Shown in pieces: positions 9,631-21,639 of a stretch of 64,000 nt of DNA. This DNA is from Papio anubis (taxonomy: Eukaryota; Chordata; Mammalia; Primates; Cercopithecidae), in contig NC_044996.1 in assembly GCF_008728515.1 (NCBI RefSeq), forward strand, positions 130,790,923 through 130,854,922, read 5' to 3'. Both the position numbers and the translations under genes were made by a program. Every line of letters starts with the position of its first letter. Positions within the stretch are counted from its first letter, which is position 1. The notes beneath the pieces are model-generated. The model saw only the letters and a list, made by a program, of their open reading frames with translations, had not been told where the DNA came from and searched no databases.

Positions 9631-11295
9631 TATGGGTTTTTAATCTAACTTTTAAAGACTTTTAAATTTTTTACGTATCAGTGAGAAATTTTGCATGTTA
9701 AGAAACATACATTGATTTATTTCCTTCAAAAAATTCAATTGCTTGGCTTATTGAAATAAAGATAAATTCCAATAGGTAAATATGGAAGATGAATTGATTA
9801 AGTCATAACCCACTAAAACGCCAATGAAACTTGTAATTGAATAATTCATTTGGAAATGTAGAATTAGCTACAAATTCCTCTAATTTTATTTTATGTTATA
9901 TTTGGCCTGGGATGGTAAAAAAACTATAAATTGAAAACATGATAAGGAGAATATATAAAGAAATAAGTCAGATATCATAATAAAATCTCCTCTAAAGAAT
10001 GATGGTAACTTCTCTACCATGAAATACAACGAATGCCTTCAGTTGCCCTCTACTTTGGAAATTTTGTGAAGGGGAAGAAAAAAATTGTCTTACAATGTAT
10101 TTTAGAATGTATTTAGTAATGAGAAAGTGTGTTAGAAAAAGGCAACTCTTTACATTTCTTCTCCTACAATATAAATATGGCACATTTTCTTTTCAAATTT
10201 ACAGTATTATAAGTGAAAATATTATTTAAGACAAAATATCTAGGTTACTTCCAACCTACTTTTTGTGTTTTTAGTTTTTGATTCCTTTTAAAATAAGAAA
10301 ATATATTGAATTTTTAAATTGAATATATTGATTTTTTTAATGGTGCATTGATTTTGAAACACAGCCTCTGCTTCCACTTGGCCAGCAGGGTTTAACATCT
10401 ATATTCATTCCAGAAAATTGCTTCACTTCGAGGAGGGACAGCTCAGCTAGGTGGGGAGGGAAAGTCAGGTTCTAACCAAAGTGGGGCATGAGAAAGGCTT
10501 CAATGGAGAGCCTTGCTCTTTTTTCAGATCAAACTTATTCAGCATCTTGAAAAAAAATCCTCTCATTAATTTGTGCACATATCTCTTTTGAGATTGATGC
10601 TTTCGGAAGGAAAGTACAAAATGACAGTGTCTGAGAGGAGTGCTTTTAGCAAGATATTCCTGACCCAGTTAAAGAATCTCAAATTTCAGGCAAAAACTAA
10701 TGCTCCTGATGTTCTTGGCAGTTCTATCATACATTTTTAGTGAATTCATTATAATTTTTAAAGCTTTTCCAATATAAAAGATTATGAATATAAATGTAAG
10801 ATTTTTAGGTGTGACACAGTTGTCATCCATCTTTTTGTTTTTGTCATTCTCGCCCTAAAAGGAATGCATGCTGTTCTGGAGATCAAGCTGTTAAAATGTC
10901 CCCCTTTCACATGTGTTAACAAATGTGATTGCTTCATATAAAAAAGGACATGGAATCTTAATGGCTGCCTTGGGAAAAAAAGGTATATTAACAATTGAGA
11001 GGAGAATAGGAGGGTTTATCATTGCTTCAAATATAATGAACATATAGAACAAACCCTATGACAGAGTAGGTTATAGTTCTAGCCATTGCATTTGTATTCC
11101 ATTTGCATTCCCTTTCTTTAGGGAGAACTCAGAAACAACAGGCTAATCTGTCATCTTAGTATGTCCACAGTCTATGAGCTCTGTAGCAGATGTCTTTAGT
11201 GCTTGTGTCAGTGTCACCTCCCTTGCCTGCCTGTAATATCAGCCATAGCTGTGTCGCTCAGTTCTTCCCATACTCAGATTTCACACAACAGTGTC
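9631..11295. other. Unassigned AT-rich sequence
   Basis: No recognised repeat or gene. Several short minus-strand frames occur (9992-10183, 10782-10994) without supporting motifs. Confidence 0.5.
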
Positions 11296-11727
11296 TGTAT
11301 TAGTTTGCTAGAGCTGTTGTAACAAAGTACCACAAACCGAGTGACTTACTCAATAGCAATTTATCGTCACCAGTCTGGAAGCTGAACATCCAAGATCAAG
11401 GTGTCAGCAGCCCGCACTGCCTCCAGAAGTGCAAGGGAAGGGTCTGTTCTAGTCCTCTCTCCCAATTTCTAGTTCCTTGGGTTGCGGCAGCATAACTCCA
11501 GTCTTCACATGATGTTCTCCTTGTGTGCATGCGTGCATCCAAATTTTCCTCTTTTTTAAGGACACCAGTCATATTGGATTAGGACCAACCATAATGACCT
11601 CATTTTAACTTGATTACTTCTGTAAAGACCCTGTTTTCAAATATAGTCACATTCTGAGATAGTCAGGATTAGGTTTCAACATATGAAGTTTGAGGAGACA
11701 TACTTCAACACATAACAGTCTCATACC
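11296..11727 (-). mobile_element. ERVL-MaLR (MLT1/MST-type) LTR, minus strand
   Basis: It runs from 'tgtattagtttgctagagctgttgtaacaaagtaccacaaac' through 'ggacaccagtcatattggattaggaccaaccataatgacctcattttaacttgattac' to 'caacatatgaag...cttcaacacataaca'. Near full length, about 430 bases. No internal region is attached, so it is a solitary LTR. Confidence 0.8.
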
Positions 11728-12603
11728 TTAAATTCACGCCTTGCTTTTTTTTTTTCTCATGGTCTTCTCAAAGCTAAAGCTGTGGGGACCAGTTGGCCTT
11801 AGAAGGTGAGATTGTTGGCATTTTGGGGGGTAAACCTCAATTAATCCGGGATGAGATCCAGTGGAGAATATACTAGCCTCTTGTTCTTTGGTTGGGCAAT
11901 TCTAGGAGGTATTCTGTCTTTTCTCAGAAGTCCTGGTGCGACTGAGTCCTAATTGCTACAACAACCACCCCACTAACCATCCCAATTTTGGCTCTCTCCT
12001 CTATCTCACCTGTCCTTTTCTCTTAGTACAACTTCCTGGGATCCCTACTCAATCAAATGACCAACACTCTTGTGGGATTATTTCCTTGTTTCAGACTCTG
12101 CTTTTGCAACACTCCAAACAGTCTGCCTTTGTTTTTCAGTAGGAAAACTAAGTGATCCTCCCTCCATTAGGTTGCATCTCAATTCAGTAGGAAAATTATG
12201 TGATCCCCCATAAGGCTGCATCTCAACATGATAGTAGTACCTGAGATTATGATATGAAATATGAGAAAGTATATTTTTCGAGTCTCCATAAATTTAACTT
12301 GTCTTGCTAGCATGATTATAGTAGACATATAAAAAATATAACTATCACTGAAAATGCCATTGAGATTCTACTCCCATTTTGGCACGTGAGAAAACCGAAG
12401 CACAGAGAGTATAAATTGATATTACAAGAAGTTAAACACAGAGATGTGGCTAGAACCTAGATTCTCTGATCTCTAAATGAGCATTTTTTTCCCACCACAC
12501 ACTTAATTCCTGTTGCCAGGAATATTTCATTAGTTAACAATGAAATATTTGTTGTTCCTTTCAGAGGGTGTTTTACAAGCTTTTAAGGTAATGGAATATA
12601 AAT
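11728..12603. other. Mostly unassigned, weak LTR resemblance at 11930-12130
   Basis: The stretch with 'ccaacactcttgtgggattatttccttgtttcagactctgcttttg' loosely resembles the end of an ancient ERVL LTR. 'aattcagtaggaaaa' is repeated at 12136 and 12180. No gene is visible. Confidence 0.35.
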
Positions 12604-12812
12604 TTCTTGAGGACAGGGAAGATTCCCATTTATATTTGTGACAAATGGGGTTATGTCTTTCATAGAATGAGTCCTAAATAGATACAATGTTAGCTCCATA
12701 ATGGCAGGGATTTTGGTCTGGTGTATTCACTGGTATATCCCAAGAACCTAGAATAGTACCTGCCACATAGCAGGCATTCAGTAAGCATTTGTTGAGTGAA
12801 CAGAGGAATGCA
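12604..12812 (+). repeat. L2 3' end, plus strand
   Basis: 'ggcagggattttggtctggtgtattcactggtatatcccaagaacctagaatagtacctgccacatagcaggcattcagtaagcatttgttgagtgaa' is recognisable block by block as the L2 terminal domain that ends in TGAA units. Confidence 0.7.
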
Positions 12813-12904
12813 TACATTCTTATAAGAAATAATTGTTTCTGTCTCCTATTCCATCTATTAGATGGTCACTTAATATGCATTAATAATAGCACAATTCTAC
12901 CTGT

Positions 12905-13065
12905 CAAAGAATGTTTTAGATTGTTTACATATATTCTTGATCTAATCTAATTCTTATGATACCCCTACAATGTAAGGAAACTGAGGCTTAGAGGAATTTA
13001 GTAACTATTCCAATATCACAAGACTAATGATGGACCCTACCATGTCTTCACCATATTGCCTCTGA
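12905..13065 (-). repeat. MIR SINE, minus strand
   Basis: 'aaggaaactgaggcttagaggaatttagtaactattcc' is the reverse complement of the MIR core. It is diverged. Confidence 0.7.
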
Positions 13066-13384
13066 TTAGCATGACATAAATAACTGTACTGTCAATGCTA
13101 CAGAAAATGAGGGCACAAGGAACTCTAATCATCACTTATATAATAAGCAATCATCTTGCAAACATCATAAGCTGAAAGGTGAAGGACTCAATTCAAGCCA
13201 TTTCCAAACACTGAGTGTGAGGGAGCATGACGACTCGTCATAAAACCAGAAAGACAACCCTTATTCCTCCCTGCTGGGTTGTCTGTTGGGACTGAATTTT
13301 ATTAAACTGAAATTATTTTCATTGTTATAATTCTTATGTTATTAAGTATCATTATTGTTGGCTTTACTTTCTTAATTTATTATT
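13066..13384. other. Unassigned sequence
   Basis: I see nothing identifiable between the MIR and the Alu monomer. Confidence 0.5.
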
Positions 13385-13505
13385 TTTTGTAGAGGGGGGT
13401 CTTGCTATGTTGCCAGGCTGGTCTTAAACTCCTAGTCTTAAGCAGTCCTCCTGCCTTGGCCCTTCAAAGTGCTGGGATTACAGGTGTGAGCCACTGTACT
13501 GGCCT
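13385..13505 (-). mobile_element. Free left Alu monomer (FLAM), minus strand
   Basis: About 120 bases: 'tttttgtagaggggggtcttgctatgttgccaggctgg' to 'aggtgtgagccactgtactggcc'. It is a single monomer with no right arm, so it is a fossil monomer or a truncated old Alu. Confidence 0.75.
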
Positions 13506-13649
13506 AATTGTTTGCTTTCTTTGTCCAATTTATTCTTTCTGAGAAAATAACATTCTATTGAATAATGGCAAGCAAATAAAATCTCTTCCTTGTGAAAGCG
13601 TGGGCTCCCTTTGACAGCCAGAGACAATATACCCCAGCAGCTAAGTCAA

Positions 13650-13760
13650 GGGCACTAGAGTCCACTGTTTGGCTTTGACAAGTTCCTTACCCACTCTAAT
13701 TTTCAGGTTTTACATCGTTAAGATGGGATAAGAAAAGTACGGAGCTTATAGTGTTGTGGT
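13650..13760 (+). repeat. MIR-like SINE fragment
   Basis: 'tttggctttgacaagttccttacccactctaattttcaggttttacatcgttaagatggga' follows the 3' half of the MIR core. Weak. Confidence 0.45.
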
Positions 13761-14046
13761 ATTAAATAAAAATGAAATCAAAGTGTTTTACATAGGATAG
13801 GACCTGACTCTAAATGTACATACTGAAACAAATATTGCCACCACCACTAACATCATCATATTGAAGAAAAGTTTTTTTTTTTTTTTTTTTAATGACATGA
13901 TACTGTTACTTGTTTGAAGAAAGATCACCTTTGCTGGGGTAGGGATGGTTTCCCTGGGTCTGCAGGTACAACATAGAAGGTGAAAATTTCCAAGATGATC
14001 TAAGTTCCTTCTTATGTGATTTAGGGCCACTCTATTCCCTACAGCT

Positions 14047-14215
14047 ATGCTTTCGAATATGGTAGCCACTGGCCACATGTGGCTCTTAAGCCCTTCACAT
14101 GTGGCTAATGTAACTGAGGAACTAAAATTTTTATTTTATTCAATTTCATGTGTTTAAATTGAAAGTCAAATAGCTACTTGTGGCTAGTGGTAACCAGAAT
14201 GGACAGCATTGTGCT
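14047..14215. mobile_element. hAT-type DNA transposon relic
   Basis: 'aatatggtagccactggccacatgtggc' at the left pairs with 'tagctacttgtggctagtggtaacc' at the right, the inverted 'gccactagccacatgtggct' signature of a non-autonomous hAT element. There is no transposase. Confidence 0.65.
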
Positions 14216-15124
14216 TTGTCGTGCTGAGGCCAGGACTTTGCAAACCTTTGCCAGCTGATGCTCTGTTAGACTCTGCCTGTAGGGAACACTAGAGGGAGAT
14301 GTCAAGGTTGGAAGGAGGAGAAGGGACCTGTTCCTTTCTGTCCACCTCTGGTCCCATCAGTCAGTATCAGGACAGCAATGGTTCTTCACCCTGATAGCGG
14401 CCGTTGGTTCCAGTATTGATTGCTACATTCCCAGAACTAGCGTCATTGTATCCCTCAGAGATACCAGGACCAGCTGGGCAGTGTCCCCTCCTTGGAGGTC
14501 TGAGTCCATATTCCACAGGGCTCCTTTAAACCTTTAGGTTCTGATAACCCTAACCTCTTATGTAGTAGTGGGTAACTGCGTCAGTTTCCCCTGTTTTTCT
14601 TTTCAGTTCTCTGGCAACAAACAGTTCAATTCTCTGCATTAAATCCTTTCCATTAAAATACCTCATATGGTGTCTGCTTTCCTGCCTGGTCACAATACAG
14701 GCTTCCTGGAATCTCAGTCCCTCTGGGGCACATTTCCACAGCTGCCTGAGTAGAATGCAACTCCAGCCCCAGGACTTGTCCTAGCACTTTCCTCTGACAC
14801 AGTCTAGCCAGACTTTTCCTTTTCTTTTTGCTAATTTTTAACTGCAGCTTTTACCTAAAAAGGTTGAAGTTTTATTTAATCATACGTCTCTTAACAAGCC
14901 TGTTTCTATTACTTTTCTCACTGGATCTCAGTTTTATAATCTTTTTTTTATATATATATATATTCTATTTTTAAAAATTGGGGTTATTTATTATTATTCA
15001 TATTTTCTTATTCTCAGTTCCCTTGTTTAAGTCACATCTGTTTCATTGTTCCTTTCTGTTGTTTATACTGTATTCATAAAAAACTAACAAATTAACTTTT
15101 TTATTTTTAATTTATAGATTTAGG
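14216..15124. other. Unassigned sequence with possible ancient LTR relic
   Basis: 14265-14700 ('tctgcctgtagggaacactagagggaga', 'ctctggcaacaaacagttcaattctctgcattaaatcctttcc') reads like a very old LTR or MER element, but I cannot name it. A short TA run lies at 14949-14963. Confidence 0.35.
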
Positions 15125-15565
15125 TTTGCCTTTATTTATTTATTTAAATTGACAAATAATGATTGTAAATATTTAGGGAGGACAATGTGATGTTTTGATC
15201 TATTTACACATTATAGAAAGATTAAATCAAGCTAATTAACATATCTAACACTTTACCTATTATTTTTTGTGGTGAAAACATTTAAAGTCTTCTTCTCTAG
15301 TAATTTTGAAATATACAATAGATTAACTCTGGTCATCATATTGTGCAATAGATCACTAAATCTTATTCCTTCTGACAGAAAATTGGAACCCTTTGACCCT
15401 TTTTCCATACCCGCACCCTCATGTTTCCCCTTTTTCCACACCCCCACCCTCATCCCCTGGCAATCACCATTCTACTCCGTATGAGTTCGACTTAAGATTC
15501 CATATATAAGTGAGATCATGTGGTAGTTGTCTTTCTGTGCCTGGCTTATTTCACTTATATGTGCT
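15125..15565 (-). mobile_element. L1MA/MB 3' end, minus strand
   Basis: 'tttaaattgacaaataatgattgtaaat', 'atgtgatgttttgatctatttacacatt', 'atcaccattctactccgtatgagttcgactt' and 'gtgagatcatgtggtagttgtctttctgtgcctggcttatttcactt' correspond to the reverse complement of the L1MA/MB ORF2 end and 3' UTR. It is the same segment as 42020-42508. Confidence 0.85.
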
Positions 15566-17439
15566 TTTTTTTTTCTTTGTTCTCTTTGTTTCATATATGT
15601 TTTAAATGACTTTTCATAAGGATGGCAAGAATTGAATGAATCCCAAGGGGCATTGATGACAGACTTTAATCAATGAGGAAAATGGAGATTTTCCTCCCTC
15701 TCACTTCTTCATGTCTATTTCTCTGGCTCTCCCTTAGCAACCTCCCCCCCCCACCCTAAGTGAGGCCTGTTCTCTAAAGAAATTCACCATGTAGTAACTG
15801 AGGCCATATAAAAGTTATCTTTTCTCAGAGTCATGGTCTTCATTTTGCCTTTGACCCGTTTTCTTCACTGGAAAGCTTTTGCTTTCTGACATTTCACCTC
15901 GTTTGACTCACTGAGCTCTAAATCCATGGTCTATGAAATATATTATTATTGGATTATAGACAGATTCTTCTGTGTTATGTCATAACACTGGAAACATTGG
16001 TACTAGGGAGGTGGCAGCTAGAGCAAGGCTGATACCATAGTGTTCTCAGGTGGTATTGAACTTCTCAACATTAATGGAGGCTTCATAGAGATGATTTTGC
16101 TACCTCTTGGACAATTTTACCCCAGTCTGCTTCTTGCCTAATAATTATGAGGATCGTTCTCCTCACTTTCTTATTGCAGTCATGGAAACTTTTCTTTTAA
16201 GCGCACTTTTCCTCAGCTTCCTTCCCTTGTCATGCAGGTCAAAGAGACACTGAAAGGATAGGCATTAACACAAATAGAGGATTAAAAATGTTTTATTTCC
16301 TTTTGCGGGGGTTCATTCATTTGTCAGGTTCCATTCTTGGCAACCAATGATAAAGAGAAGTGTCAGACCCCCACCACTTTTAGATAATGGGTCCACTATG
16401 CCACAGTCCTCATCTGGGGGTGAGGAAGAGTCCTCTCATCATATTTAAGGTGCTGAGACAAGGCTTTTTTCAACTTTTAACCATTGCCCTTATAATAGAT
16501 GATGCTGTGAATCATCCAGGTTTTCATTTAGGACTGAAGTGCCTATCTCCCCTTCCCTACCCCAACTGCTGGGTGCTGCTCTCAGCAGAGTTCCTCTCTG
16601 GGAATTCCCTTTGGCTGAAGAGAGCTACCTGCCTGGTGCATCACACCTGACTTCCTCAGTGAAAGCCACAGCCTTTGACTAGTTGATGTAGGAGTATAAA
16701 GGCCCAGCCCCCTTGCTTCAAGGCAGGACAACTGAAAGGACCATTTGAACTCCAGAGTGCTCCACCTGGGCTCAGCTGAGGCCATGGTTGTGAAGACATT
16801 GCAGTTAACTTCTCTCTGTACTCACCTGTTTACTCAGACTTTTCTAGTCTTTCCCAAGAGCACTCCTGTAGCCATGAGGTTTGGTACCAGGAGAAAGCAC
16901 GCTCTAAAATGGAATCACCCACCAGCTTGCCAGCAATGAGGACCCCATCACTGGGGGGAGGTAAAGGTCAGACAGCATCTGGCGTACTGTAGTCCTGTGA
17001 TTGTTAGAACTGTGATGGGAAGCTTTTATCTCCTGCAGCCAGATAAATGAGGGTCCCTTCACAACATAAGCCTGCCAGGGAAGTGGCCTCCCAAGAGAAA
17101 GGGGGACTATACCCCAAAGTTGCTGCCAGATCTGGTCAACATATGCTGCTGTTGGGAACCAGAGGAAGACTGTGCTACTGGATTTTGAGGACACTGGATC
17201 AAGGAAAGAGCAAAGGTTGGATCAAAGGGAGTGTATCGACTTAGGTGCATCCTCCTGTGATGCAGGATTTAACCCTCGGTAAGAATGCAAGAAGACTATG
17301 CTGATATACAATTAGGTTGGCTCATGGAAGCTTGGAGAAAGCAGTGACCTGCACCAAGTCAAGTAAAAATGGCAGAATTGCCATAGCAGATGGTGTAAGA
17401 AGAGGTCAGAAAGCTCAAAGAAACGGGCACTCTAGTATG
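15566..17439. other. Unassigned sequence; TATA-like motif at 16695
   Basis: No gene found. A TATAAA (16695-16700) lies in a GC-richer stretch (16540-16760: 'ggagtataaaggcccagccccctt') that looks like the promoter part of an old LTR. 17050-17430 may be retroviral internal-type sequence, but no motif proves it. Confidence 0.35.
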
Positions 17440-17610
17440 GATATACTGTAAGGCTAGAAAACCCAGTGTTAATTATATTCCTAATTCCAAGAACCTGTGC
17501 ATATATTACCTTACCCGGCAAAAGGGACTTTCTAGATGTAATTAACAATCTGGAGATGGAAAGGTTTTCCTGGATTATCTAGGTGGGCCCACCGTTATCA
17601 CAAGGTTCTT

Positions 17611-18272
17611 TTTATTCTTATTCTAAGTTCTGGGGTACATATGCAGGATGCACAGGTTTGTTACATAGGTAAACGTGTGCCGTGGTGGTTTGCTGCACTT
17701 ACAACCCATCACCTAGGTATTAAACCCAGCATGCATGAGCTATTCTTCCTAATGCTCTCCTTATCCCTGCCCCACCCCCCAATAGGCCCCAATGTGTGTT
17801 GTTCCCCTCCCTGTGTCCATGTGTTCTCATTGTTAAGCTCCCACTTATAAGTGAGAATATGTGGTGTTTGGTTTTCTGTTCCTGTGTTAATTTGCTAAGG
17901 ATAAATGACTTCCAGCTCCATTCATGTCCCTGCAAAGGACATGATCTTGTTTCTTTATATGGCTGCATAGTATTCCATGGTGTATATGTACCACATTTTA
18001 TTCATCCAGTCTATCATTGATGGCATTTGGGTTGATTCCATGTCTTTGCTATTGTGAATAGTGCTGCAATGAACATATGCGTGCATGTGTCTTTATGGTA
18101 GAATAGTTTATATACCTTTGGGTACATACCCAGTAATGGGATTTCTGGGTCAAATGGTATTTCTGGTTCTAAATCTTTGAGTAATCGCCACACTGTTTTC
18201 CGCAATGGTTGAACTAATTTACATTCTCACCAACAGTGTAAAAGTGTTTCTATTTCTCTGCAACCTCGCCAG
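17611..18272 (-). mobile_element. L1PA-type 3' fragment, minus strand
   Basis: It reads as the reverse complement of the end of L1PA ORF2 and 3' UTR: 'ctggggtacatatgcagga...acaggtttgttacataggtaaacgtgtgcc', 'tataagtgagaatatgtggtgtttgg', 'tattccatggtgtatatgtaccacatttt', 'aacagtgtaaaagtgtttct'. It is 5'-truncated at about 0.66 kb. The flanks CACAAGGTTCTT (17599-17610) and CACAAAGATCTT (18273-18284) match 10/12 and look like an aged target duplication. Confidence 0.9.
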
Positions 18273-18554
18273 CACAAAGATCTTACTAAGAAGGAGGCAG
18301 GAAATTCAGAGAAGAAGATGTGAGGACAGAAGCAGAGGTTGGGGTGATATAATTGCTAGTTTTGGAGATAGGAGAAGGGAAGGAGTCTTGAGCCAAGAAA
18401 TCCAGGTGGCCTCTGGAAGCTGGAAAAGGCAAGGGAATGAATTATCCTCTAGGACCCCCAGAAGGGAATGCAGCTCTGCTCTGCCAACACCTTGACTGTA
18501 GCCCAGTGAGACCTGTGTCAGAGTTCTGAAATGTAAGAGAATACATTTAATATA

Positions 18555-18852
18555 TTTTTTTTCTTTTTTGAGACAGAGTTTCACTCTTGTTGCCAAGGCT
18601 GGAGTGCAGTGGCGTGATCTCTGCTCACTGCAACCTCTGCCTTCCAGGTTCAAGCGATTCTCCTGTCTCAGCCTCCCAAGTAGCTGAGACTATAGGCGCC
18701 CACCACCATGCCCAGCTAATTTTTGTATTTTTAGTAGAGTTGGGGTTTCACGATGTTGACCAGGCTGGTCTCGAACTCCTGACCTCAGGTGATCCTCCCG
18801 CCTCAGCCTCCCAAAGTGCTGGGATTACAGGCAAGAGCCACGGCGCCTGGCC
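18555..18852 (-). mobile_element. AluS-type element, minus strand
   Basis: A full dimeric Alu from 'gagacagagtttcactcttgttgcc' to 'gagccacggcgcctggcc'. It inserted near the 3' end of the MLT1-type LTR. No convincing target duplication was found. The 111-residue plus-strand frame here is Alu sequence. Confidence 0.93.
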
Positions 18853-18915
18853 TTGCATTGTTTTAAAAAGTCACTATGTTTGTAGTAATTTGTTACAGCA
18901 ACAATGGGAAATGAA

Positions 18916-19835
18916 TAATTAATATAGACATGTATTGCTAACAAGGCACATTTGCATTCCTTGGCATTTATAGCTGTTGCATTCAAGGTAATAGGGGCAA
19001 GCATCCAAACACTCCTGTCTTCTTGTAGTCAGGCTTGAGCCTTTTCATATTGAAATACGTATTGTTTTATTGTGAATTCCATTCTTTTTATATATTCTTA
19101 CCTTTTGGGTTCAACATCCTCAAGATCTGTTTCCAGAAATATCCCCAATTTTCTATCTTAAAGTCTCCATTGTATAAGCCTTCTCTTCTCTAGTTTGATT
19201 CCACACTCAAACCCTTTCCAGGCATGCTAGAATCTGATTATGGTTATTGACTGAGCAACAGTAACTGGTGGGGTACAAATTACTTTGTTCTGCAAGGCAG
19301 CACAATCAGGCCAGGAAGTCACAGTTTCTTTAAGCAAGGGTAGGAGAACTGCTCTGCAGGCCCAAAAGGCTGTGGGAAGTGCTTCATTGGGAGGTTGGGG
19401 ATTTACGGGACTCCTCAGAGTGTTTCAGATATTTCCATTTAAACTGCTGGGATTGTACCCTTTCCAGGTCACTGCCTTTGCTCACATCAAAGACCTAGCA
19501 GGGCTATGAATTCAACTGATACTGTAATTCAGCAAGCAAACTTGGATTTGATCAGACTCAAATTCTGAGTTTGATTTTTGGATATTTCGTTCTTTTTGCT
19601 ATAAGGGATAAAATATTTTTTAAAGCATGGTTATAGAAAATCTTTTATTTTAATCTGTGGCTTGAGGTGAAAATTTAGATATAGGAGGTTTTTGTTCTAC
19701 AGGCTTTAGGTTTCACACTGCCAATCAGGAGCAGCCATCCAACTTAATTAGCTGTTTCAGCCCTGCCTAATTTGAACTGCTGGGTTCCTGTATCAGATTA
19801 TGGACATAAGGTTCGGTGCATTTTCCTTCCTTGCT
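18916..19835. other. Unassigned sequence
   Basis: No repeat or gene recognised. Confidence 0.5.
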
Positions 19836-20022
19836 ACACAGAATATGGTCTGCAAACCAGCAGCATGGTCATCCCCTTAGGAGACTGTTAGAAATGCAGC
19901 ATCTCAGGCTCCATTCTAGACCTACTAGAATAAGAATCTGCATTTTAAGAAGACCCCCCCCCCCCCCCACAAATCAAGACCCCAAGGTGGTCTGTATGCA
20001 CATTAATGTCTGAGAAGCATGT
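19836..20022 (+). mobile_element. MER5A-type hAT-Charlie element
   Basis: 'tatggtctgcaaaccagcagcatggtcatccccttaggagactgttagaaatgcag', 'agacctactagaataagaatctgcattttaa', then 'gtctgtatgcacattaatgtctgagaagca' matches the short MER5A consensus end to end. A run of 15 C (19954-19968) replaces part of the 'aagcccccaggtgat' region. Confidence 0.8.
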
Positions 20023-21278
20023 GCCATATTATCTTGGCCAGATAAATATGGCTGGATTCTGAGTCTAGCTTCTTACCATTTCCTGGCTCTGCCTTCTTCC
20101 CTGTGGCTTTCAATTTGAGCTTCAGATGCTGGCCCTAGCCTTAATATACCCCATATCCTCTCGGATTTAGGCCTAGGAAGAAAGGACACTATCCTGTCTC
20201 CAAGAAGCCCTAGAAAAAGACTACTCACCTCTTAATAGTTCTGACTGGGTCACAAATTATTCCTGAACCAATCACTGTGGCCAGAAAAGTAAGACACTGA
20301 CAATGGTCAGAGTCTCGTGTTAAAATGAGGGGTGAGGTCTAGTCAGAAACATCTGCTGAACATTGTTCACTATTAGTTGATGTGATATCCTAAGAGGATA
20401 TCTAAGGGCTTGATGAGTTTGATTTTACCAGAAAGGTAAATAAATCCTGGCAGACAAAACAGCAGATAGTCACTCTGCCTCCCTTTGGGTTTTTGTGCTG
20501 GCTCCCACTGAGAATGACTCTGCCCCATCTTTGAATGTCCCCCTGTCCAACTTGACTACAAACAGTGATATTTCTCCTCATTTTCTTCTGAGTGATGAAT
20601 TAAGACCTCAGGCTAAAAGTCTATCTTAATGCCCTTTCTTCCAGAAAAAGTTGTTAGGACTCATCCTTTGTTGTATGAACAGTGCCCACTTCACTGCTGG
20701 CGACCTTATCTAAAAAGCTACAGACTCACCTACACTTAGTAACTGCTCACAAACATTCTAAATTGGTCCACTTAGACCTGCAGTTGTAAGTTTTAATTTC
20801 AGGAGTTTGCTTTCCAGTCCATGACCAACATATCTTTCTGGGTAGGTGGCCAGTTGGATAAGGCCCCTAGGATATTGGCTTTCTTCTGAGTTTTTAACTT
20901 TATAGCTTGTGGGTGACCTTGCTTTTAGAATATTAAACTCCTCAAATCTGTGATTTTAGGCTCCCAGAGAAATGGAATATTACATAAATAAATGGTATTA
21001 CCTTCTAGAGTAAACACTTTTTATTCCTTGTGCCATATCCCCATGGCCCACTTGTGATGGTGGATGCTGCTCTGGCAGAAAGTTCCCAAGCTGGGCAGCA
21101 GTATCTCATCTTGAGTTCTTGAACCACCTCTTTACTTTTTTGCCTCGGGGCTTTTGCCAAAGCAGAGGGAGCTTTAGCTTTAATGACTTCAGGTGGGGGA
21201 ACTTGAAGTGAAGGGACTATATTCAGTAGATAATGATTCTAACCTTTTGCTGCTCATCCTTCAGAGAGGCATTTCTAA
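20023..21278. other. Unassigned sequence
   Basis: No gene or clear repeat. A small perfect palindrome, GATATCCT-aag-AGGATATC, lies at 20383-20401. Confidence 0.5.
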
Positions 21279-21287
21279 AGCACATTC

Positions 21288-21623
21288 ATCTTTTTTTTTT
21301 TTAAAAAAAAAAAACTATTTATTATTTATTTATTTTTTGAGACAGACTCTCATTCCATCACCCACGCTGGAGTAGAGTGGTGTGATCTTGGCTCACTGTA
21401 ACCTCTGCCTCCTGGGTTCAAGTGATTCTCGTTCCTCAGTTTCCCAAGTAGCTGGGATTTCAGGCGTCCACCACCATACTTGGCTAATTTTTGTATTTTT
21501 AATAGAGATGGTGTTTCACCATGTTGGTCAGGCTGGTCTCGAACTCCTGACCTCAAGTGATCCGCTCACCTCAGCCTCCCAAAGTTTTGGGATTATAGGC
21601 ATGAGCCACCGCACCCAGCCTAC
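21288..21623 (-). mobile_element. AluS-type element with expanded tail, minus strand
   Basis: The Alu body runs 21339-21620 ('gagacagactctcattccatcaccc' to 'gagccaccgcacccagcc'). Its poly(A) tail region on this strand has become T12A12 (21291-21314) plus TTTA-type units. Possible target duplications are AGCACATTC (21279-21287) and AGCATATTC (21624-21632). Much of the long plus-strand frame 21382-21918 is Alu. Confidence 0.9.
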
Positions 21624-21639
21624 AGCATATTCTACCAAT

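Larger units (their letters stand above)
17440..18915 (+). mobile_element. MLT1-type LTR, plus strand, interrupted by L1 and Alu
   Basis: The pieces are 17440-17598 ('ccaagaacctgtgcatatattaccttacccggcaaaagggac', 'ggattatctaggtgggccc'), 18285-18554 ('gaggacagaagcagaggttggggtgat', 'agctggaaaaggcaaggga', 'caacaccttgactgtagcccagtgagacc') and 18853-18915 ('ttgttttaaaaagtcactatgtttgtagtaatttgttacagcaacaatggg'). Read together they make one MaLR LTR broken by an L1PA tail and then an Alu. Confidence 0.75.

Noticed and set aside
20383..20401. GATATCCT-aag-AGGATATC palindrome as a protein-binding site
   Set aside because: A single short palindrome of this size is expected by chance in 64 kb and has no supporting context.
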